From positions 62,001-126,000 of the forward strand of contig NZ_JABAGQ010000010.1 in assembly GCF_012844225.1 (NCBI RefSeq): 64,000 nucleotides of DNA. Direction: 5' to 3'. Below the pieces are notes generated by a model. That model saw only the letters and a program-made list of their open reading frames with translations. It was not told where the DNA came from and did no database searches. Below are positions 61,217 to 64,000 of the stretch, piece after piece (position 1 is the stretch's first letter; each line of letters opens with the position of its first letter). The stretch comes from Rhodococcus sp. 105337. GTDB taxonomy: Bacteria > Actinomycetota > Actinomycetes > Mycobacteriales > Mycobacteriaceae. The position numbers and the translations under genes are program-made.

Positions 61217-61957
61217 TCACCCGAGGTGGGTCACCACGACCCGCACCGTCCCGTACACGGCGGTCCCCGCCGTGACGAGCGCGAAGATCGCGATCCAGAT
61301 CCCGGCCGGTATCCGGGTGAGCCCCCGCAACTGATCGGCGTCCGAGCCGCGCCCGCGACCCTGCCGGTGGGTGCGTGCCAGTTCCAGAACCGGACGCGTC
61401 GCGCCGAGGAGCAGAATCCAGGTGATCAGATACGCGGCTGCGTAGCGGACCACGGGATCACCGAAGTAGGCGGCCGCACCGACCAGGGCGCCGGCGAGAA
61501 CCACCGAGATGAACCCGTAGAGGTTGCGGATCAGCAGCAGCAGGACCGCGAGCGCTGCGAGGATCGACCACAGCACCGCGGCGGGACGATCGAGGGTCAG
61601 CAGCGTCGCGGCCGCGAAGCCCAGGACGGCGGGGCCGGTGTACCCGGCGAAGGTCGTCGCGATCATTCCGGGTCCGCGGGGGTTTCCGGAGGACACCATC
61701 ACACCGGAGGTGTCGCTGTGCAGCCGGATCCCGGAGAGTTTCCGCCCGACGAGAGCGGCGACGAGCGCGTGGGAGCCCTCGTGCGCCTGCGTGATGACAT
61801 GCCGGGTCTTGAGCCACAGCGGCCGCACCCACACCAGCGCAAGGGCGATGACCGCGGTACCGACCACCAGCCATGTCGGAGCCGGCTCATCGACCGTGGA
61901 GACGGCCTGCCACGCGGACTGCACCGCATTCGTGAAGGAATCGAGGGTGGACGCCAC
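61217..61957 (-). CDS. M50-family membrane metallopeptidase-like protein
   Basis: A 246-residue membrane protein with a zinc-protease motif HEGSH (His59, Glu60, His63) at the start of a helix and about six hydrophobic segments. NPRGPGMIATTFAGYTGPAVLGF is typical of the M50B-like group of actinobacteria, which cleave proteins in or near the membrane. The second metal region is less clear. GTG start at 61957. Convergent with the DUF5995 gene and divergent from azlC. Confidence 0.85.
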   Translation of the reverse strand: MASTLDSFTNAVQSAWQAVSTVDEPAPTWLVVGTAVIALALVWVRPLWLKTRHVITQAHEGSHALVAALVGRKLSGIRLHSDTSGVMVSSGNPRGPGMIATTFAGYTGPAVLGFAAATLLTLDRPAAVLWSILAALAVLLLLIRNLYGFISVVLAGALVGAAAYFGDPVVRYAAAYLITWILLLGATRPVLELARTHRQGRGRGSDADQLRGLTRIPAGIWIAIFALVTAGTAVYGTVRVVVTHLG

Positions 61958-62074
61958 CGGTCACCTTTCCGTGTCGGGCCGCCGAGTGCGGCCCCGTCGA
62001 ACTGTCGGGGAGGACGGACGCGTCATCGTACGGTGCGCGCGGAGGGCAATGCGCCCGTCGATAACCTGGGAGCC

Positions 62075-62767
62075 ATGCTCAACCCTCGCACCACGCAGAT
62101 CCGTGCGGGTATCGCCGATTCGTGGGCCGTCGGCCTCGGCCTCGTCCCCCTCGGACTCGCGTTCGGCGTGGTGCTCACGCAGGGCGGGTTCGAGTGGTGG
62201 TGGGCGCCGGTCTTCTCCACCGTGATCTACGCGGGGTCGATGGAGTTCCTCGCGATCGGTCTGATCGGCGCCGTGACGCCCCTTGCGTCGATCGCCGCCG
62301 CGACGCTGCTGGTCAATTTCCGTCATGTCTTCTACGGACTGTCGTTTCCGCTGCACCGGATCCGCAGTCGTATCGGACGGCTCTACGGCGTCTACGCGCT
62401 CACCGACGAGTCGTACGCGATCGTCGCGCCCAAGGCACGCGACGACCTGTCCGGCACCCGGATCCTCACCGTGCAAGTGGTGTGCCAGATCGTGTGGGTC
62501 GCGTCGGGCACGGTCGGTGCGCTGATAGGAGCGGTGCTGCCCGCCGGACTGGAGGGTCTCGAGTTCGCCCTCACCGCGTTGTTCGCGGTGCTCGCGATCG
62601 ATGCGTTCCGTGCGAACCGGGACGTGCCCGCGCCCGTGATCGCACTGGTGTGCGGTCTCGTGGCGATGCTGGTCGCGAAAGAGCAGATGCTGGTGATCGG
62701 CCTGACGCTGTTCGTCGCGGCGCTGTTCGTCCGGTTCGTCTACCGGAATGCGACGACCCGTGCCTGA
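62075..62767 (+). CDS. azlC: AzlC-family branched-chain amino acid exporter, large subunit
   Basis: A 230-residue membrane protein of the AzlC family: LGLVPLGLAFGVVLTQ, VIYAGSMEFLAIGLIG, NFRHVFYGLSFPLH and YALTDESYAI. With AzlD it exports branched-chain amino acids or analogues. The ATG at 62075 starts the recognisable protein; the long open frame before it is antisense to the M50 gene. Its end overlaps azlD. Confidence 0.92.
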   Translation: MLNPRTTQIRAGIADSWAVGLGLVPLGLAFGVVLTQGGFEWWWAPVFSTVIYAGSMEFLAIGLIGAVTPLASIAAATLLVNFRHVFYGLSFPLHRIRSRIGRLYGVYALTDESYAIVAPKARDDLSGTRILTVQVVCQIVWVASGTVGALIGAVLPAGLEGLEFALTALFAVLAIDAFRANRDVPAPVIALVCGLVAMLVAKEQMLVIGLTLFVAALFVRFVYRNATTRA

Positions 62768-63089
62768 CTCGGTGCCGGGTGCCGGATACGTATTCACCGC
62801 GTTGTTGGTGATGTTCGCGGTGACCGTGGCGCTGCGCGCGGCGCCTTTCGTGGCGTTGTCCGCTTTGCGGGACTCGGCCTTCGTCGGCTTTCTCGGCCGC
62901 ACGATGCCCGCGGGGGTCATGGTGATCCTGGTGATGTACACACTGCGTGACGTCGGGCAGACGACGTGGCTGCCCGCGACCGTCGGCCTGGCGGGAACCG
63001 TCGCGGTGCACGTGTGGCGCCGCAACGCCGCTCTCAGCACGGTGGTGGGGACAGGTCTCTATCTGGTCGCGTCCACCGTGTGGGGCTGA
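62748..63089 (+). CDS. azlD: AzlD-family branched-chain amino acid exporter, small subunit
   Basis: A 113-residue membrane protein with four predicted helices and the AzlD pattern RAAPFVALSALRDSAFVGFLGRTMPAGVMVILV. It starts at ATG 62748 inside the azlC end (or GTG 62760), so the two are coupled. Its last 31 bases overlap the convergent glycosyltransferase gene. Confidence 0.88.
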   Translation: MRRPVPDSVPGAGYVFTALLVMFAVTVALRAAPFVALSALRDSAFVGFLGRTMPAGVMVILVMYTLRDVGQTTWLPATVGLAGTVAVHVWRRNAALSTVVGTGLYLVASTVWG

Positions 63090-64000
63090 GCCTCCTGCTG
63101 CGCCGCCGGTACGTCTTCGGACACTCCGGATTCTTCGGCCAGTGCCGGGCGGCGGCTGCGCGCCGCGATCACCGCGGCGACGAACACCGCGATGGCTGCG
63201 AGGCACTGCGACGTGCCGAGTACTTCGAGAAGGAGTTGTTCCACCCATCCTCGCGACGCCGCGTCGCGCAGCAGGTGGTTGGGCCCGGCGAGGAAGACCA
63301 GGGTGGCGGGGAGCAGGACGGGCCACCAGGAGCGATACCGGGGTGCGACGAGAAGCGGCACGAGGAACAGCGCGTACACCCAGTGATGGGTGACCGCGAT
63401 GGGTGCGGCGAGCAGCGACGCGAGGCCGACGAGCGCGAGCGCCACCACGGGTTCGTCCGCGCGGAGGAAGCGGTAGGCGGCCCACGCGGTGGCGGCCACG
63501 ATCAGCGCGGCGCCGGCCAGCCACAGGGCTTTGCTGAGGCCCTCGGACAAGTCGAATCGCGCGATGAGCCCGGTCAGTGCCTGATTCCGGAAGAATCCGG
63601 GGTCGCCCGCACGATCGGTCGCGAAGAATTCCTCGGTCCAGAAGAAGACGGTCGACTCGGGCCGCAGCCAGTAGCCGAACGCGACGGTCGCGATGAACGC
63701 GCCGAACGCGCGCGCTACCGACGGCAGATCCCGGCGCAGCAACAGGAGCAGGCCGAATGCTGCCGGAGTGACCTTGATCGCGGCGGCCAGGGCGATACCC
63801 ACACCGCGGAAGCGCTTGGGGATGACCCCGAGGACGTCGGCGACGACGAGCGCCATCAGCACGATGTTGATCTGGCCGAACGCGAAGTTCGAGCGGAACG
63901 GTTCGAGGAAGAGGACGACACCGAGCGTGGCCGACGCGATCAGGCCGGCGTGACCGATGTCCAGGCGACGGTAGATCACCTGCAGCATCCACCACACGAG
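63059..64000 (-). CDS. GT87-type polyprenyl-phosphate glycosyltransferase, partial
   Basis: At least 313 residues of a multi-spanning membrane glycosyltransferase (DUF2029/GT87 family) whose N-terminus lies beyond the right edge. FRSNFAFGQINIVLMAL is the family signature, with AAIKVTPAAFGLL, HHWVYALFLVPLL and a hydrophilic C-terminal tail (EESGVSEDVPAAQQ). Relatives in Mycobacteriales use polyprenyl-phosphate-mannose or -arabinose for lipomannan and arabinan synthesis; the sugar here is not determinable. Confidence 0.85.
   Translation of the reverse strand, partial: LVWWMLQVIYRRLDIGHAGLIASATLGVVLFLEPFRSNFAFGQINIVLMALVVADVLGVIPKRFRGVGIALAAAIKVTPAAFGLLLLLRRDLPSVARAFGAFIATVAFGYWLRPESTVFFWTEEFFATDRAGDPGFFRNQALTGLIARFDLSEGLSKALWLAGAALIVAATAWAAYRFLRADEPVVALALVGLASLLAAPIAVTHHWVYALFLVPLLVAPRYRSWWPVLLPATLVFLAGPNHLLRDAASRGWVEQLLLEVLGTSQCLAAIAVFVAAVIAARSRRPALAEESGVSEDVPAAQQEAQPHTVDATR

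Noticed and set aside
61226-62074. Long N-terminal extension of AzlC
   Set aside because: The extension is hydrophilic antisense of the M50-like gene. AzlC proteins are about 230 residues and begin at the ATG at 62075.

Overview
The window is high-GC actinobacterial DNA, most likely from a Rhodococcus or a close relative in the Mycobacteriales. The grounds are an Lsr2-type nucleoid protein, an F420-dependent PPOX-class enzyme, DUF2510 and Excalibur domains, IdeR-like iron boxes, and a leucine/branched-chain acid operon with the same gene content as the mycobacterial accD1-accA1-fadE19-maoC-citE locus. Species cannot be fixed from the sequence alone. No rRNA, tRNA, CRISPR array, prophage or replication origin was seen. 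One IS110-type element is present.

Layout. (1) 1-7.9 kb: a TetR regulator and a thioesterase-like gene face a tightly overlapping operon (accD1, accA1, fadE19, maoC, citE) for the middle of leucine/isovalerate breakdown. (2) 7.9-10.3 kb: an IclR regulator diverges from scoA-scoB, which would activate the acetoacetate made by that pathway; two matching palindromes lie in the gap. (3) 10.3-14.6 kb: a DUF1992 gene, then a second IclR regulator and a hydratase/acylating aldehyde dehydrogenase/aldolase set, the lower half of a meta-cleavage pathway without its dioxygenase, behind a clean palindromic operator. (4) 14.6-18.0 kb: a GNAT protein, bfd-bfr behind two IdeR-like boxes, and three tandem AIM24-family genes. 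(5) 18.1-32.2 kb: a second catabolic block with three acyl-CoA dehydrogenases, a class III CoA-transferase, two thiolases, two SDRs, two AMP-forming CoA ligases (one lacking its C-terminal domain) and two tandem LysR regulators.

(6) 32.4-44.3 kb: a secreted DUF218 protein, then a Ter stress-response locus. One strand carries seven genes: a coiled-coil protein, a CitE-like lyase, two phosphoribosyltransferase-fold proteins, a HAD phosphatase, a TerD-TerD protein and a TerD-FtsK-like fusion. The first five are chained by 4-bp overlaps. The other strand carries terD, a terC-type membrane gene and a terA-like gene. Comparative genomics of Ter systems has predicted that such enzymes make a nucleoside-like metabolite. 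This is the most distinctive system in the window.

(7) 44.4-53.6 kb: a YdeP-type molybdopterin oxidoreductase, a metallo-beta-lactamase-fold protein, TspO behind three 17-bp repeats, a small membrane protein, a DinB-like protein, an aminoglycoside-phosphotransferase-fold kinase, an F420 enzyme, an Excalibur surface protein, an HdeD-like protein and an alpha/beta hydrolase. (8) 53.7-64 kb: the IS110 element, an unknown protein, a MarR/FUSC pair, a divergent Lsr2 paralogue, a nucleoside hydrolase, a thioesterase-fold protein, a secreted DUF5995 protein, an M50-like membrane protease, azlC-azlD and a GT87-type membrane glycosyltransferase running off the right edge.
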